Shown in pieces: positions 49,352 to 61,841 of a stretch of DNA of 64,000 nt (within the stretch, counting starts at the first letter, position 1; each line of letters starts with the position of its first letter). The position numbers and the translations under genes were made by a program. The notes beneath the pieces are model-generated. The model saw only the letters and a list, made by a program, of their open reading frames with translations. It was not told the origin of the DNA and did not search any database. Source of the stretch: Brachyhypopomus gauderio (taxonomy: Eukaryota > Chordata > Actinopteri > Gymnotiformes > Hypopomidae); the NCBI RefSeq assembly GCF_052324685.1, contig NC_135225.1, positions 10,649,503-10,713,502 of the forward strand, in the 5' to 3' direction.

Positions 49352-49424
49352 GCCCGGCTAGCTCAGTCGGTAGAGCATGAGACTCTTAATCTCAGGGTCG
49401 TGGGTTCGAGCCCCACGTTGGGCG
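49352..49424 (+). tRNA. tRNA-Lys (CTT)
   Basis: 73 bases. Acceptor stem GCCCGGC/GTTGGGC with two G-T pairs, D arm with A-box TAGCTCAGTCGGTAGAGC, anticodon arm TGAGA-CTCTTAA-TCTCA with anticodon CTT at 49385-49387, and T arm GTGGGTTCGAGCCCCAC. A downstream run of four or more T (49431) would terminate Pol III. It looks functional. Confidence 0.97.
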
Positions 49425-49727
49425 CAAAACTTTTTTCTTTCCTTTTTATAAAAATACAGAAATAAAACATTTCTGCCAAATAGATCATTAAAAACGACTG
49501 AGATATGATATTGTGATATTAATTCGCTAAGTTCCACACGTTTAAGGAACTACTGCTGGGGTAGGTGTGAAATAGTCACAAACATGAAACAATAACGGAA
49601 AGACATATATTTATATAAATATGTATTGTTCCAATATATTCAGATTCAGAAAACTTTATTCATCCCCGATGGGCAATTGATGAATATTAAATTAATTTGG
49701 CATATCAGAAATACTATGTAAATAAAT

Positions 49728-49799
49728 TAGCAGAGGATGGTTTCGATCCATCGACCTCTGGGTTATGGGCCCAGCACGCTTCCGCTGCGCCACTCTGCT
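49728..49799 (-). tRNA. initiator tRNA-Met (CAT)
   Basis: 72 bases on the minus strand: AGCAGAG acceptor, GTGGCGCAGCGGAAGC D region, anticodon loop with CAT between GGG/CCC-type stem pairs (the three G-C pairs typical of initiators), and the T arm GGATCGAAACC with A at the T54 position, the vertebrate initiator signature. No intron. Confidence 0.96.
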
Positions 49800-49969
49800 G
49801 AAATTCCATCTCGAGCGGAGGAATATTTACGGTAGCGTATAAAAATAATAAATTAAAATTTGAACAAGAATTTGTTGCGATTTGTTGAACAAGATTATGA
49901 TGTAATATCTTACCTAAGCGACGAAGCCGAGATAATCATTCTTGTAATCTTGTAATAATCAAAACTATA

Positions 49970-50041
49970 TTCCCTGACCGGGAATCGAACCCGGGCCGCG
50001 GCGGTGAGAGCGCCGAATCCTAACCACTAGACCACCAGGGA
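49970..50041 (-). tRNA. tRNA-Glu (CTC)
   Basis: 72 bases on the minus strand: TCCCTGG/CAGGGA acceptor, TGGTCTAGTGGTTAGG D arm, anticodon CTC in CGCTCTCACCG, and T arm CCCGGGTTCGATTCCCGG. It looks functional. It lies 170 bases from the initiator tRNA on the same strand. Confidence 0.96.
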
Positions 50042-50600
50042 GTGGTAACGTGTAAGTTCACTAAATGCCTGAATCAGTCACAGACGTATTCTGTTCTCGT
50101 TTTTTTTTTCTTTATTAATGCATGATGTACATGATAAATAAATGCATGACCTCAGGTGCCATGAAGCATGTCTTATCTTGAATATATGGCTGGTTATAAC
50201 GGGAAAACTGTGGAAACTGAACAATACAATATCAATGACAACATATTAAAACGATTCAAACATTTCTAATTAAACGCTATGGCATAAACAACACAGATAA
50301 CCTCTTATGGCATTAATGTTTCAGTATTAAAAAAACTAATATTTAATTTACATTCTGCATACTTCAGAGCTTATATTTCTAACTGGCACAGACAAGAAAC
50401 AAAATCAGTTTAAAGTTTAAGCGTATAAAGATGTCAGTGTCTTTTAAAGTATTTACAAATGTCAAATGTATGACTTGCTTTCTCAATTCATAGCACATTT
50501 AATTAGGCTACCTCTCCCTGGCTTTCTACCTTCTTCCTTCTCTTCAATGCTATCCCCTCCCTCTACCACTTGTCCTCTGGCCTGTTGACTTTGTCTCTTT
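50042..50600. other. spacer, no gene seen
   Basis: AT-rich sequence between the tRNA cluster and the 3' side of the TMEM132-like locus. No feature supported. Confidence 0.3.
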
Positions 50601-51397
50601 CTCTTTTTGCAAGCAGGTGATCAGCAACAGGAGGAGTGACAGACAGAGGAAAATGGCCAAGCTCCAGCACCTTCTTTTAACTCTCTACTAAAGGTTTCCC
50701 CTCCTTCACTCTTATTGATACTGTGAACACTGTTGTTATAGTGATTAACAGAGTCCAGTCTTGCTTTACCCTCTTCAAAATTACTGTATGTTCTCATTTG
50801 ACTGCACAAACATGTCTGATGTATTGTTCATTTCAAAATGATCACCTTCACTCATTACTGGCCATAGGTCCACATCTAGGTTTACTCTTATCCAACTAGA
50901 GCCTTTGGCTAGTCTCCAAATCCTACCTTCCCCTCTGACCTCATACATCTCTATGTGGTTAGAAACCAGCTCACAGGTGGAGACCAGAAGTACTGCTTTC
51001 ACAAGAGGCCCTCCACCTTCGCCTTGTGCTAGGACACGCTGTGATGGAGCAGATGTCACAAGAACCACAGATTCAGCCAGTGATGACAGGCAAAGGTTAA
51101 AAGGTATGTCGCTAAATGCAGAAACTGGTACAGCAGTATCGTCATGAAACTGTAGCCAAATAGAAGCTTCCTGGAAAATGAGGGCAAAAAAGAATAGACA
51201 TTAATAAGGAAGTAAGGTTTTTGTAGAATAAATCAAAGAAATTAAAGTTGGTGGCAAACATATTACATGAACAATAGTCATGAGTATGAGTGCTTACTTG
51301 CCCAAGGTCAAATAGTGTATTGTGAGAAGTCACTGTTGCTGTAACAAGAGAACGCTGAGAAGGGCTTGAGTTGATTGACAGATGAAGCCCACCTACT

Positions 51398-51645
51398 AAC
51401 AGTCATGGCCTGGTGGTAGGGAATTGGTCTTGTGACCGGAGGGTCGTGGGTTTGATTCCCAGACCTGAGGCCATGACTGAGGTGCCCTTGAGCAAGGCAC
51501 CTAACCCCAACTGCTCCCTGGGCGCTAGGCTAGGGCTGCCCACCGCTCTGGTCACGTGTGCACCACAGTCCCCTAGTAATCACTTGTGTGTGTGTGTGTT
51601 AACTGCACAGATGGGTTAAAAGCGGAGGTCAAATTTCGATTGCAC
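51398..51645 (+). mobile_element. tRNA-derived SINE
   Basis: A-box-like TGGCCTGGTGGTAGGG and B-box GGTTTGATTCC lie in the head, then GAGGTGCCCTTGAGCAAGGC, CCCCAACTGCTCCCTGGGCG, CACCACAGTCCCCTAGTAA, a short (TG)n and CTGCACAGATGGGTTAAA. Same family as the split SINE in paip2b intron 3, but complete at the tRNA end. It lies in an intron of the TMEM132-like locus. Confidence 0.8.
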
Positions 51646-51722
51646 TAATTAGAAAACCTAGCAAGCTTGAGCAAAATCCTGGTGAGGACTTTTACTTTCT
51701 GAACCTGGAATTGACACCTCTG
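51646..51722. mobile_element. partial hAT MITE
   Basis: Matches the right half of the MITE at 56560-56737: AATTAGAAAACCTAGCAAGCTTGAGC, then AAAATCCTGGTGAGG and GAATTGACACCTCTG. The left end is missing, and it abuts the SINE. Confidence 0.7.
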
Positions 51723-52772
51723 CCATAACATCAGCACTGCCAAGGACACCATCCCACTGATTTGATATTACCTGAGAAAGGGGAAACAGATTTTTAGTTC
51801 TGTAAGGACCTGTTTTGAAAGTTTTATGTCAAAGACTAAAATACTGGAAAGTGTTTATTTAACTTTTATATACAAAAGATTATAGTTTAGATTTTCATAA
51901 AACCAAGTCATATTCACATCTGAAGTATTTCATCATGGTATTTTAAATATTTGATGCTTTTTAGATACTAACATATAGGGAAGTCATTCCAGGCTTCAGG
52001 CCAATTAGATGGCTTTGCGCATCAAGAGTAGCAATAGAGGGTTCTCTATCCTTATCTAATCACGAACCAAGTCTGTTATATCTACAAACCAATCAGGTTA
52101 TCCAAGCATGTAGATTGGCTGGTGACCATGACCCACTGGTTAGGCACTGAATTGAGCCAGAACCTGTATGACAGACGTCTGATAGACTGGAGTGCACCTG
52201 AAAGACAAAGTGGATGAGAAGGCATCAACACGAGAGAGATCTAAAACAGGCAACTTATAGAGACATAAAATTCTGAATCTCATTTTCATAAATTCCATAT
52301 TGGTGTCTGATTTCAGTACAGTTTCACTTTGTACCAAGATATCAAGTTCTATTCATAGTCACACACCCATCATAGCAGTAAACCCCCCATGTTTTTGTGT
52401 CACAATGCCAACTGTTCCTACATGCAACAACATGATTTGTGTAGGGCCCTTGCATTTGTGAAAAAAATTGTGTTTGTAACGGTGTCATTGGTTGGCTCCA
52501 CCATTGAGCGGAATGAGCTTCAGGGCTTGAAAAATGAAAACCGAAAGAACGGAGATGGGGGTGGGGGTTGTCATGATAAGCTAGAGATGACACAACAAGA
52601 TGGAAGTAGCTCAGTGTTGTGTGACTCATTTAAGTCGTTATGTTCTCTCATTAACATGTGAAAATGGTTCAGGTCACTATTCGCAGCAGAATTATGCTAC
52701 CGAATGTGATGACTGTGACATGGCTCCATACTTCATATGTAGCATGCTAACAGGTACATAGGTCATGAACAG

Positions 52773-52940
52773 AGGTGGGTAGGAACGCGTTACATTTACT
52801 CAAGTAGTTGTGGACAAAAATGTACTTGTGAGAGTAGTTTTAATATGAAAGACTTCTTTTACTTGAGTAAATATGTGGTGAGAAAAACGCGACTTTTACT
52901 CCGTTACAATCGGATTTGCGCCGGGCACTACCATTACTTT
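52773..52940. mobile_element. hAT-like repeat fragment
   Basis: Starts AGAGGTGGGTAGGAACGCGTTACATTTACT, then TTTTACTTGAGTAA and ACTTTTACTCCGTTACA, a widely dispersed fish repeat with hAT-type ends. Only one end is recognisable. Confidence 0.5.
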
Positions 52941-54699
52941 AGTTTTGTAAAAAAAAAAAAAAACGTCTTTTCAGCGAGAAGACTGACCTATGTCTTTTCA
53001 CATGTGAAAATGTGTGTGACCAATCAAATGATGTACATTGTGTACAAAATGCAGAGCCTTATATGCTTCATCTATAGAATAAACTTTTTCCTATGGACTT
53101 CTGATGCATTATTATTTGCAAGTCAAATTTCCTTGAACCAAGCAGAGGGAGAGGGATGCAAATAAAAATAAAGATTAGTATCTGTTTGTTAATGAAGTAT
53201 TATGGAGCATTAGCCATGATCAGTCGTCAACAAAGTAAGTAACGGTGGCCAGGAAGGGCAAAACAAATTTACATTTTAGGGGGGGTAAAAGCAAAACCAT
53301 GTTTTGTGGAACTCATTTTAGCTAGTTGGCATGCTTTCATTTTTTTGCTTTTTGTTTTTCTTGTGGGAAGTTCATTGCAGCTAGCTAGCTTTGGATCTTA
53401 ATGAAAGTAATGTCAATGAAAATGTTGATGAAAGTAAGTTGACTATAAACACTAGCTAGCTAGCATTTTCATGTTAATGAAAATTTGTTTACTAAAATGT
53501 AAATTTGTTTTGCCCTTCTCTACAACCATAGAAACTAAAAGTAAAAACTAATACATAGGCTATACTTTCTTAAATGTGTATTCATAATTGCAAAACAAAG
53601 CGTACCTACTGTCCGTGTAGTAATTCCATCCACCGAGCTGTACAATATATACGTTTATGCTTGTAGATGCTAGATTTCGGATGGGGTCAATATAAATCTG
53701 GAGGGGACATGTCTCCCCCGTCCCCAGTGCCATCTGCGCCCCTGAGTCTGAGAGAGAGATATGCAGTGGAAACACTGGAGCCCACACAGCCAGACATAAA
53801 GAGCCTGTGAGTAAGCCCAGAGAATACTTCACCTCCACTGGTGCTGACCAGCCCAGATTCGCTCCCATCAACTAAAACAGCAGAGCAGTCACTGGACACT
53901 GAATCTCCATTATGGACATGAGCAAGATATCAGCTGATGTAAGACATAAAACCAGGTTGTACATAATTATACATATTAAGAGGATATATGTTTTATGCTT
54001 ATATGTCATTATAGCCTTTAAATAACCTGTGATTTTTATGCAGTAAACCATGACTCTCTCCCACAAATAAGTTTACCTTGACAATATCTTTAGTAGCTGA
54101 CTGCCACTTCACTGCTGAAGTAATATCTAATAGAGTTCCATCCTGCACCACCCCCCAGCACTGTGACAGGGATGGACAGCATCTGGTCAAGATGGCTGTT
54201 TATTATTGTGTTGCTCTGTTAATATACAAAAATAAAAAGTAAGTACTTCCCAGCCTCTCCAAGGGCTTAAAGTTAAGATCATTTAATTCATGTTACCAAT
54301 TCTTTTAAAATCTAACCAAGCATCAGTGACACATGATAGCACGTGTTTGTTGCTGAAACCAGTACTTTTCAACAGAATTCAGTATTCATATTTGCTCTAC
54401 ATTTTTATATTCACCTCTGAGGTCTTGGGTTCCTTATATGGTGGTGTTTGTTGTCTGTTTACAGATTTGGTAAAGCTACAGCCTATTTGAACATAGCCGG
54501 ATTGACTCATGTCTGTTATAGGGACAATGCCCACAATTCCTTGATCTGTAATAGAGTGGAAGCTCGTCACTACCCCACAAGGCACACTGTTGTTCTGGGA
54601 ATACTCCACGCACCAGCTAGCTGCAACTATCATAGCGACATCAAAACTCCTGCATAAGCTCTTAACCGAGAGACATGCCACTTGTCACAGTACTGAGCT

Positions 54700-55600
54700 T
54701 CTGCAATGAGGGGAAGAAGAGATAGCATTATATTAAAGATGACAAATGGAAGATGGAATGTTTTGCCCAATTGAGATACATTTTTGCTCATTTACTACAA
54801 CGTTGACAAGTCTCAACTGCAAGGTAGTGAGGTCAAAGACCACATTTAAACTTGCACATAATTTAATTGCAGCAAGAACAATACCATGTCGAACTGACTG
54901 AAATCACTTAAGTAAAATAAACATTTTAAGCTTTGTAATGACCGGCACGCTGAGGCAAGGCTAGATCACCTCAGACAGAGCTTAGGGACAAGCTTGTGTG
55001 CCCTGGACGTGGCCTGACCACAATGTAAAAACTGTGGTTAAAGTGTTGGGTGTCCCCAATGACCTTCAGTCAAAAAACTGGTGACAGAAGGATGTTATGT
55101 ATTGAAAACGAGCAGAGAGAAGCGAAAATCACACTGAAATCCATGAAAATAAACAAAGAACACCCCGCAGCAAAGCTGTCGGGCTCAATAATATTGAGGC
55201 TGCCAAAAAGGCTCCACTTGTCATTTTAGTTAGAAACGCTCCTGCCCAAGCTGATCTGTTATAAGATTACAGTGATGTGGCAAACATATTGCCGGAGATA
55301 CCAAGTCCTAACGTGATGCTGACAATGTGCTGAGCAACGCAAAAATCACATACAGAAGATAATCTACACCAGCAAAGCAGTGCAGGTGTGCAGAATTAGT
55401 TCGTAAAGAGTATAAGGACAACAGTACTGTATGTATGTCACTTCATACATTGAGTAGCATGCCTGAGAACACTTCAAATATTTGCTAGTAGGTTTCGCAT
55501 TTCTATTATTTTGAGACCATTGTTTTTGTTAATTTTGTGTGTCTTACCCATGTCTGTCCATTACAGTGTTAGTTCTACGAGAGATTATAGAAACTGTCAT
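54700..55600. other. presumed intron of the TMEM132-like locus, no exon recognised
   Basis: This is where the family's exon around KVKKGL should lie. I could not find it. The sequence around 54960-55330 looks like an old repeat but I cannot name it. Confidence 0.3.
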
Positions 55601-56559
55601 GCTTGGTGCTTGAAGTCCTTTTCACTTTAATGGACCACAGGTCAGATCTCATGGCAAGTTGGCCTTGCAGTAACAGTAAGCCCTTCTCCACCAGACCACA
55701 AGTCTGGTTAAGGGAATGAAAGCAGCATCACAGCAATGACACCTAACAATGAGAAATTCTCCACTAAAATTTGACCTCAGATTTACTGACACACCCGTCC
55801 AGTGCAGTGTTTGTACGGGCCCCTTGTTATAGCGGATCAGTACATATGAATTCAGCCATAGTTCCTCCACACCAGCTTCATTTAAGCAGGAAAAATCTTG
55901 TTTTGTCTTGTTACTTTTTGTTGTTTTATCCTTCAGAGCCACAGAGCCAGCATAGTACAGCTTTCTCTGTGTCTGCTCTAATTTGTTCTCCACACATCTA
56001 GGGATTGATATGTTAAGACTGGTCAAAGGGCTAAAGGAAGAGCAGTAGAGCTGGATGATATCAGTGGGGATTCTAGATTTGGCTCAGAGGGCCTTTGAGA
56101 AGTTTTGTTGCCGTCGGCTGTGATTACGAGCTCGGAGCCTGTGTGGGCGGAGCCGACTGAAGATCTGAGCCTGGAGTGATTGAACAGTGTGTTCAGGCTC
56201 AAACCAAAAGTCTTTGGGTAAAGTCACGGTGACCACACAGCCCAAGAGGAGACTTTGAGTAAAGTTGGTACATAGAAAAGAACAATAAAATAACAGCAAT
56301 TTAAAACAATACAATACAAAGAAGATAGGCATGGATCTAAGTTTAAGGACTGCAACAATTACTTGAGTAACAATTACTTGTTAATTTAGTAACAATCAAA
56401 TACTTGAATAAATACTACATAGATGACAGAAATCTGACTCTAGATTATAAACGCCTATTCCTGAGGAGTACAGAGGCCAGTGACTACACATCTGACTCCT
56501 GAGCCTATTCCAGTACCTTTGTGATGCAGGATGCCTTCTGCTCCTCAGTCTGTTTGAAG

Positions 56560-56737
56560 CAGAGGTGTCAATTCCAGGTTCAGAAAGTAAAAGTCCTCAC
56601 CAGGATTTTACTCAAGCTTGCTAGATTTTCTAATTAGTGCAATCCAGGTAAAATTAGTGGAATCAACACAATCCAGGAAGCCTGAGCAAAATCCTGGTGA
56701 GGACTTTTACTTTCTGAACCTGGAATTGACACCTCTG
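56560..56737. mobile_element. 178-bp hAT MITE inside a TMEM132-like coding exon
   Basis: Terminal inverted repeats CAGAGGTGTCAATTCCAGGT and its complement (about 45 bases at each end, to AAAATCCTGGTGAGG) are flanked by a perfect 8-bp target duplication GTTTGAAG (56552-56559 and 56738-56745). It interrupts the minus-strand codons for HAFKQTEEQ of the TMEM132-like exon. A second partial copy is at 51646-51722. Confidence 0.92.
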
Positions 56738-57777
56738 GTTTGAAGGCATGAAGGGTCACACACATTCTCTTGTTTGGATTGTCCATCTTATGGAACAACA
56801 CTCTGACCTTAAACATCTCACCTTGCTCAGCCTCCCACTCTCTTACAACCACGTGGGAAAGGAGGGATGCAACGATGGGTGCAGAGAGACGAGCATCCGG
56901 TTCAGGAACAAACTGGAAGAAGGAAGGACAGTATATAAATACAACCTTCTCTGGAGGATGCAGTACAAGGGACAAGGTGTTTGGCGTATATACATGAGTG
57001 GCAGAGTAGGCACCAAATGAAGCCCGCAGGCTTGGTCTGGAGGCAGCCCTTACTGGAGGCATGAGCAGCAGAGACTGTGTGAAGGAAGATGGGCTGGAGT
57101 TGGTGAAGAGGAGCCCTATGTCAGCCTGAGAAAGGGAAAGAGAGTGCCAGGGGTGGGAAACTGATTCTGGCTGAGAGGGAGAGAGAGGATGGAGGCTGGG
57201 TGGAGGCTTTGACAAGACAGAGAGTACACAGTTAACGTGTTTGTGCAGTTTCACAGACTCAGATTAGATATTATTTTTGGCTAAATAGATAGACAAGGCA
57301 TTGTTTGCATATCTACATATTCTATGTGTTAGATAACTGTATCTTAATCCTGGAAAAGTCAGAATTAAGCAGAATACGTTACACAAACAGTAAAATAATT
57401 AACAAATAAGACATTAATCATGCAGTACAATATGAATTAGGTCAAGCATGAGTGTTTTTGTACAATTATTGATGTTTCAAACTTACAGAGTCTCATAATC
57501 CAGTAGAGGATTATCAGCTTCATACTGAAAGAGCTACATTGTTCTGCCAAGAGACAATCTACATCCATCACCCATCCCACAACGCCACAACACCACAAAC
57601 ACAACACCAAAAATGGATCATGTTCCTACTCCACCCACTGCTACCGTTTGTTACACTAAAATACTGCTTCTGTGACATATTTTGTTTTTTCTGGGATCAA
57701 TGGTGTTCCAAATGCATTAAAATATGAGGATATTATGAGGTCATAATTCCCTACATGAATAAATATGTCCAAGGACA

Positions 57778-58010
57778 CAGGGGCGGACTGGCATACATTG
57801 CTACCGGGGATTTCCCCGGTCGGCCGATGGGTTAGTGGGCCGGTGGGCCGCCGGGCCGCTGGCCGTCGGTGGTTTAACTCAGCCCGTGGAGGAGCCTCCG
57901 CCGCGCACTGCGGCCCGTAGTCACGCTGCTGTTATTACCTCCCCCGCTCCAGTCAGACTAACCTGCTCAGCGCGGCCGAGGACTGTAAACACATGAACGA
58001 GTTGGACCGG
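57778..58010 (+). mobile_element. hAT-type fragment with CAGGGGCGGACTGG end
   Basis: Begins CAGGGGCGGACTGGC, then a GC-rich stretch (TTTCCCCGGTCGG, GGGCCGGTGGGCCG) that is typical of one end of a common fish hAT family. The other end was not found. Confidence 0.55.
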
Positions 58011-58669
58011 GCCGCGGACTGGGCCAGCTGATGCGGGCTGTATGCACCGGAGATCAGAAAAAAAACTTGTTCCAGAAAATCCGGGCCGGACTACGAAAAC
58101 ATACAGCAGTTTAAATTGTAGATAACATGTTATTTTAAATGTAGCCTACTGCTGTCGCCTCTGCAACGTAGGCACCATGTACAAATTACCTTAACACGGT
58201 TAACACGGACGCAAGTGGCGGTCTTAAAGGTTCCAGAGCACTGCGCACTGGTTTTTTTTAAGCTATTGAAATTCTTAGATTAAAACTAACCACCACAAAT
58301 AGGTAAGAGGAAGAAATACCCACGTTAGAGTTGTAGGTCGTTCTTTAGGATGCACTTTGTGTAAAACAACTTGTTTGGTGGTCTTATGATGGACTATTTA
58401 AAAGCCACTATGTGGCTTTGTAATCATATTATTGCTGGAATTAATATTGTCCATATGACAATAAACGCAGTCACGTACACTACTATATATATGTTTGTAA
58501 TGTAATGTAAACAGTGAATGTGAATGTTTACATTCACTTTAAACATAGACTTAATAATTACAGTGTTGACCCTTCATTTTTAAGACTTCTCGGCATGCTG
58601 GATATCAGCTTCTGGGCAAAATCATGAGTGAAGGCAACATATTCTTAACTACTCTTTCATCTGCTCATT

Positions 58670-58970
58670 ATCTGCTCTTGTGCAAATGGAACAGACAACA
58701 GGTAGAAATGAGAGATTTTCAACTGATTTCAAAGATTTTTATTAATTGAGATCTAGGATGTGTTATTTTAGTGTTCCCTTTATTTTTTTAAATCTTTGAA
58801 ATCAGTTGAAAATCTCTCATTTCTACCTGTTGTCTGTTCCATTTGCACAAGAGCAGATGAAATTGATTCACAATCAGTGTTGCTTCCTATCTGAACACAA
58901 AGTGTAGATGACTTGGAGTTACATTGTGTTGTTTAAGTGTTCCCTTTATTTTTTTGTGTAGTAGATAATA
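58670..58970. mobile_element. Tc1 remnant with a perfect 69-bp inverted repeat
   Basis: The end region (ATCTAGGATGTGTTATTTTA, AGTGTTCCCTTTATT, GTTGTTTAAGTGTTCCC) matches the Tc1 element at 23727-25212. Bases 58670-58738 are the exact reverse complement of 58790-58858, separated by 51 bases. No transposase. Confidence 0.75.
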
Positions 58971-59593
58971 CACTATATATATATCTACTTACCTCTTTTG
59001 TCAAACATGTCATTGAAGGGAAATCGCAAGTAGAACTTCAGCATTTCTCCTAGTTATCCACACTGTAACATTTTCATCATTTAATCTCCATCCATCTTTG
59101 CTAAATGGCTAACAACTTTCCTCTCTACTTCCACAATGTTTGGTTTAGTTGCAGATGTTAAAGTTTGGAATTAATGTTGCTTCTCTGCCTTATCTGTAGC
59201 CACTTTTTAATAGTTAATTTTTCATTCCCTTTGATCTATAACTCTTGTGGCTTTGATGGTTACCTCTTCCTCTGATCTCTGTTCTCCCTCCTGCTTTCTG
59301 TATATTCCTCTTTAGCAGTTGTGCCAGATTCATACAATACAGATTTTTTCATTTAAAATGCCAAATAATCCACTCTCTTTCCCTCCCCATCTCTTTTGAT
59401 ATTTTTCTGTCTACCAATGAAAATGGTTGCTCCAGACTGATGACTCTGGTAAACACCTCTATCACCAATTCTTCACTAAGAATAAAAGCCACAATAATGA
59501 GCATTTAATGTTTTTAAAGTGTGTATAAAAGTATAGTATGTATTTTTGTACCGGTATATATATCTCAACTGTCTGATTAGTTATATTTACAAT

Positions 59594-59670
59594 TACATTG
59601 ACGGCATTTAGCAGACGCTCTTATCCAGAGCGACTTACAAAGTTCTTTGCATCTGATCACAGAATTCATA
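59594..59670. repeat. dispersed fish repeat fragment
   Basis: The phrase GGCATTTAGCAGACGCTCTT...CCAGAGCGACTTACA is a very common interspersed repeat of fish genomes. Only a fragment is present. Class not decided. Confidence 0.55.
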
Positions 59671-59730
59671 GGTAATAGTACGGATATGCCAGTTAAAGTG
59701 AACAATTAAATTGTACTAACAAAGCATGCC

Positions 59731-59736
<6 letters not shown>

Positions 59737-59809
<73 letters not shown>
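59737..59809 (+). repeat. (TA)n microsatellite, left part
   Basis: About 36 TA copies, directly abutting the hAT-like element. The array resumes at 61471. Confidence 0.95.
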
Positions 59810-59812
<3 letters not shown>

Positions 59813-60416
59813 GGGTGGGACGCGATCAAAAAAATTAATCGAATTAATCGGAAGCTTTGTAATTAATTAATCGAAATTAATCGCATTTTAATCGCATTTC
59901 AGTATTTAACATGAGAAATATTAATTTAAGTTTGAATGATGAATGAATCAATGAACATAATCATAAACTTCAACATCTTGTTTATTTTTCCACCAGTCTA
60001 CTACACAGACCAATATATGTGTAGTGTGCAGAAAACAGTTCAGAACATTGGAAATTCTGATCAAAAATGTTGTTTAATTTTGGGAGTTTTGCTCAGGATA
60101 TTGGAAGAATTGAAGTAAATCAGAAGATGTTTTTTAATAGCATTTTAGCAATTTCTTTAATTTCCCAGGCTTCTGCCACAGGCATCTCCATAGTGCCTAG
60201 AAGTGGTCTTCTGCATGCTCAAAGCAAATGACTGGATCTTCATCATCTATAGATTCATCATCTATATGAGCTGTCACACCAAGATAATTCTTGTTGCTAA
60301 CAGAGGTCCAGTGATCCCCAGTCAGAGCCACATTTGTGTCGCTCTTCACAATAACCTGTTTTACTTCCTATTCCTCATCATACAGCTGCTGGATTTTCTT
60401 CGACATTGTCTTTCTG

Positions 60417-60522
60417 GGGTGAGTTTCCCAAAACGTTCTTAGCGCCAAGTACTTCGTTACCTCATTCTTACGTACGAGGTTAAGAAGTACTTGGCGCTAA
60501 GAACGTTTTGGGAAACTCACCC
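60417..60522. mobile_element. 106-bp hairpin MITE
   Basis: Arms of about 47 bases beginning GGGTGAGTTTCCCAAAACGT are nearly perfect inverted copies with a 12-base loop. A 3-bp direct repeat CTG lies at 60414-60416 and 60523-60525, as for PIF/Harbinger-type MITEs. Confidence 0.75.
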
Positions 60523-60818
60523 CTGGACGGTAGTTCGTAACTTGCATCAGTTGACGCAATGTGCAGCGCTTCTTGTAAGTCTTTATCTTCGACCACTGAG
60601 AGCGGACAACACAAATAATGTGACGCGTCATGTATAAACGCGTGCGGAGTCGCGCGCTACGGCCACTCGCGAAAGTTTAATCCAGTCTTAATGGTCCAAT
60701 GAAGGTAATTTAAAAACCAGGACATTTCCTCACAGGATGTGAATTACGGACGTTTGGTCACCCTATCGTACTAGGAATACATTTAGCAGCTAAGTTATCG
60801 TTACTGACCTGCGCGTTA

Positions 60819-61116
60819 AGCTGGGCGTACACTGTGCGATTTTTGGCCCATTTTCAGCCGATTTTTCACTCGTTTCGGCTCAATCGCGTGTCGTGCATCG
60901 TATAGTTTACACAGGTATACGAGGAGCGATTCACAACTCCCGATCAGAAATCGCAGCGTCGCAAGAATATCAAACATGTTTGAAATTCAAATCGCTCCTC
61001 GTGAGAGTATCGCACTGTTGAAGCAGCTCCACGAGCCGACTCTCCCTGCGATTTAGTCGTAGTTTGAGCTGGAGCTGAGTACACGATTTAAAATATCGCA
61101 CAGTGTACGCCCAGCT
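60819..61116. mobile_element. 298-bp PIF/Harbinger-type MITE
   Basis: Inverted ends AGCTGGGCGTACACTGTGCG and its complement, flanked by TTA at 60816-60818 and 61117-61119, the typical 3-bp Harbinger target. No ORF. Confidence 0.85.
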
Positions 61117-61467
61117 TTAGCCGCAACATGTTTTGCGTTGAGGTGGTAACGAAGGGTGGAAGTGCTCCTGTGATAAGCGAACTCCTTCCTACATAAAGTG
61201 TAAATAACACTATTTTTGTTTGTAGCCTACTTCCATCTGGAAGTTTATATTTAAATTTCCCATCCACCAGCGTAGCCTCTTCAGTCATATCCATCATGAT
61301 CTTATTGTGCGTCCATATAATCTGTATGTCTGGAACTCGTGCACTGAGAAACATTCCACGGTGCAAAAGTGTCTCGTCCGTTAAATGCGTTAAAATGCGT
61401 TAATTTTTTTAGTGCGTTAATTTTCCTGTAATTAATTAATCGAAATTAACGCGTTAAAGTCCCACCA

Positions 61468-61470
<3 letters not shown>

Positions 61471-61541
<71 letters not shown>
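61471..61541 (+). repeat. (TA)n microsatellite, right part
   Basis: Continuation of the TA array split by the hAT-like element. Confidence 0.95.
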
Positions 61542-61544
<3 letters not shown>

Positions 61545-61559
61545 TTAATCATGTCATAT

Positions 61560-61841
61560 AGAGCGAATCATCTCAGACTGGCTTCTTGAACACGACAATG
61601 AGTTCACTGTACTCAAATAGCCTCTACAGTCACCAGATCTCAATCCAATAGAGCACCTTTGGGTCATGATGGAATGGGAGATTCAAATCATGGATGCGGC
61701 AACTGTGTGATGCTATCATGTCATATGGACCAGACTCTCTGAGGAATGTTTCCAGTAACTTGCTACAAATGATTAATGCAGTTCTGAAGGCAAAAGGGGG
61801 TCCAACCCGGCAAGGTGTACCTAATAAAGTGGCCAGTGAGT
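61560..61841 (+). mobile_element. Tc1/mariner 3' end fragment (second family)
   Basis: Translates in pieces to the transposase C-terminus (FLEHDNEFTVL, then [11 protein letters not shown] with the catalytic E) and ends with GGTGTACCTAATAAAGTGGC, the known inverted end of a fish Tc1-type family distinct from that at 23727. Two in-frame stops and no 5' half. Dead. Confidence 0.7.

Larger units (their letters stand above)
50600..57523 (-). pseudogene. TMEM132-family locus (TMEM132A-like), probably a decaying pseudogene
   Basis: TMEM132 proteins are single-pass membrane proteins with Ig-like domains. Recognisable pieces in order: possible signal exon (57487-57523, MKLIILYWIMRL); exon ending 56994 with RASFGAYSATH; exon 56517-56912 with RVLFHK and CVTLHAF; about 56265-55740 with LPKDFWFEPE, RKLYYAGSVALKD and VNLRSNFSGEFLIVR; 54650-54500 with VEYSQNNS; 54160-54070; 53905-53560 with the family block LCLAVWAPVFPLHISLSDSG; 51165-50790 with EASIWLQFHDDTAVPV; and a hydrophobic membrane segment near 50660. 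Against function: a MITE in the third exon, a two-base-type shift at about 56245, a TGA near 56090, a shift near 53825 before the LTGSLC segment, shifts around 50780-50700, and no visible exon for the KVKKGL region. Individual exon borders are uncertain. Confidence 0.6.
59810..61470. mobile_element. hAT-like DNA element inserted in a TA microsatellite
   Basis: Ends TAGGGGTGGGACGCGAT (59810) and the reverse complement TAGTGGTGGGACTTTAAC (ending 61470), each followed by ATTAATCG/TTAACGCG-rich subterminal sequence. The flanks are TA repeats on both sides, so the target duplication cannot be read. No transposase frame. Contains two smaller MITEs with their own target duplications (60417-60522 and 60819-61116). 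Confidence 0.65.
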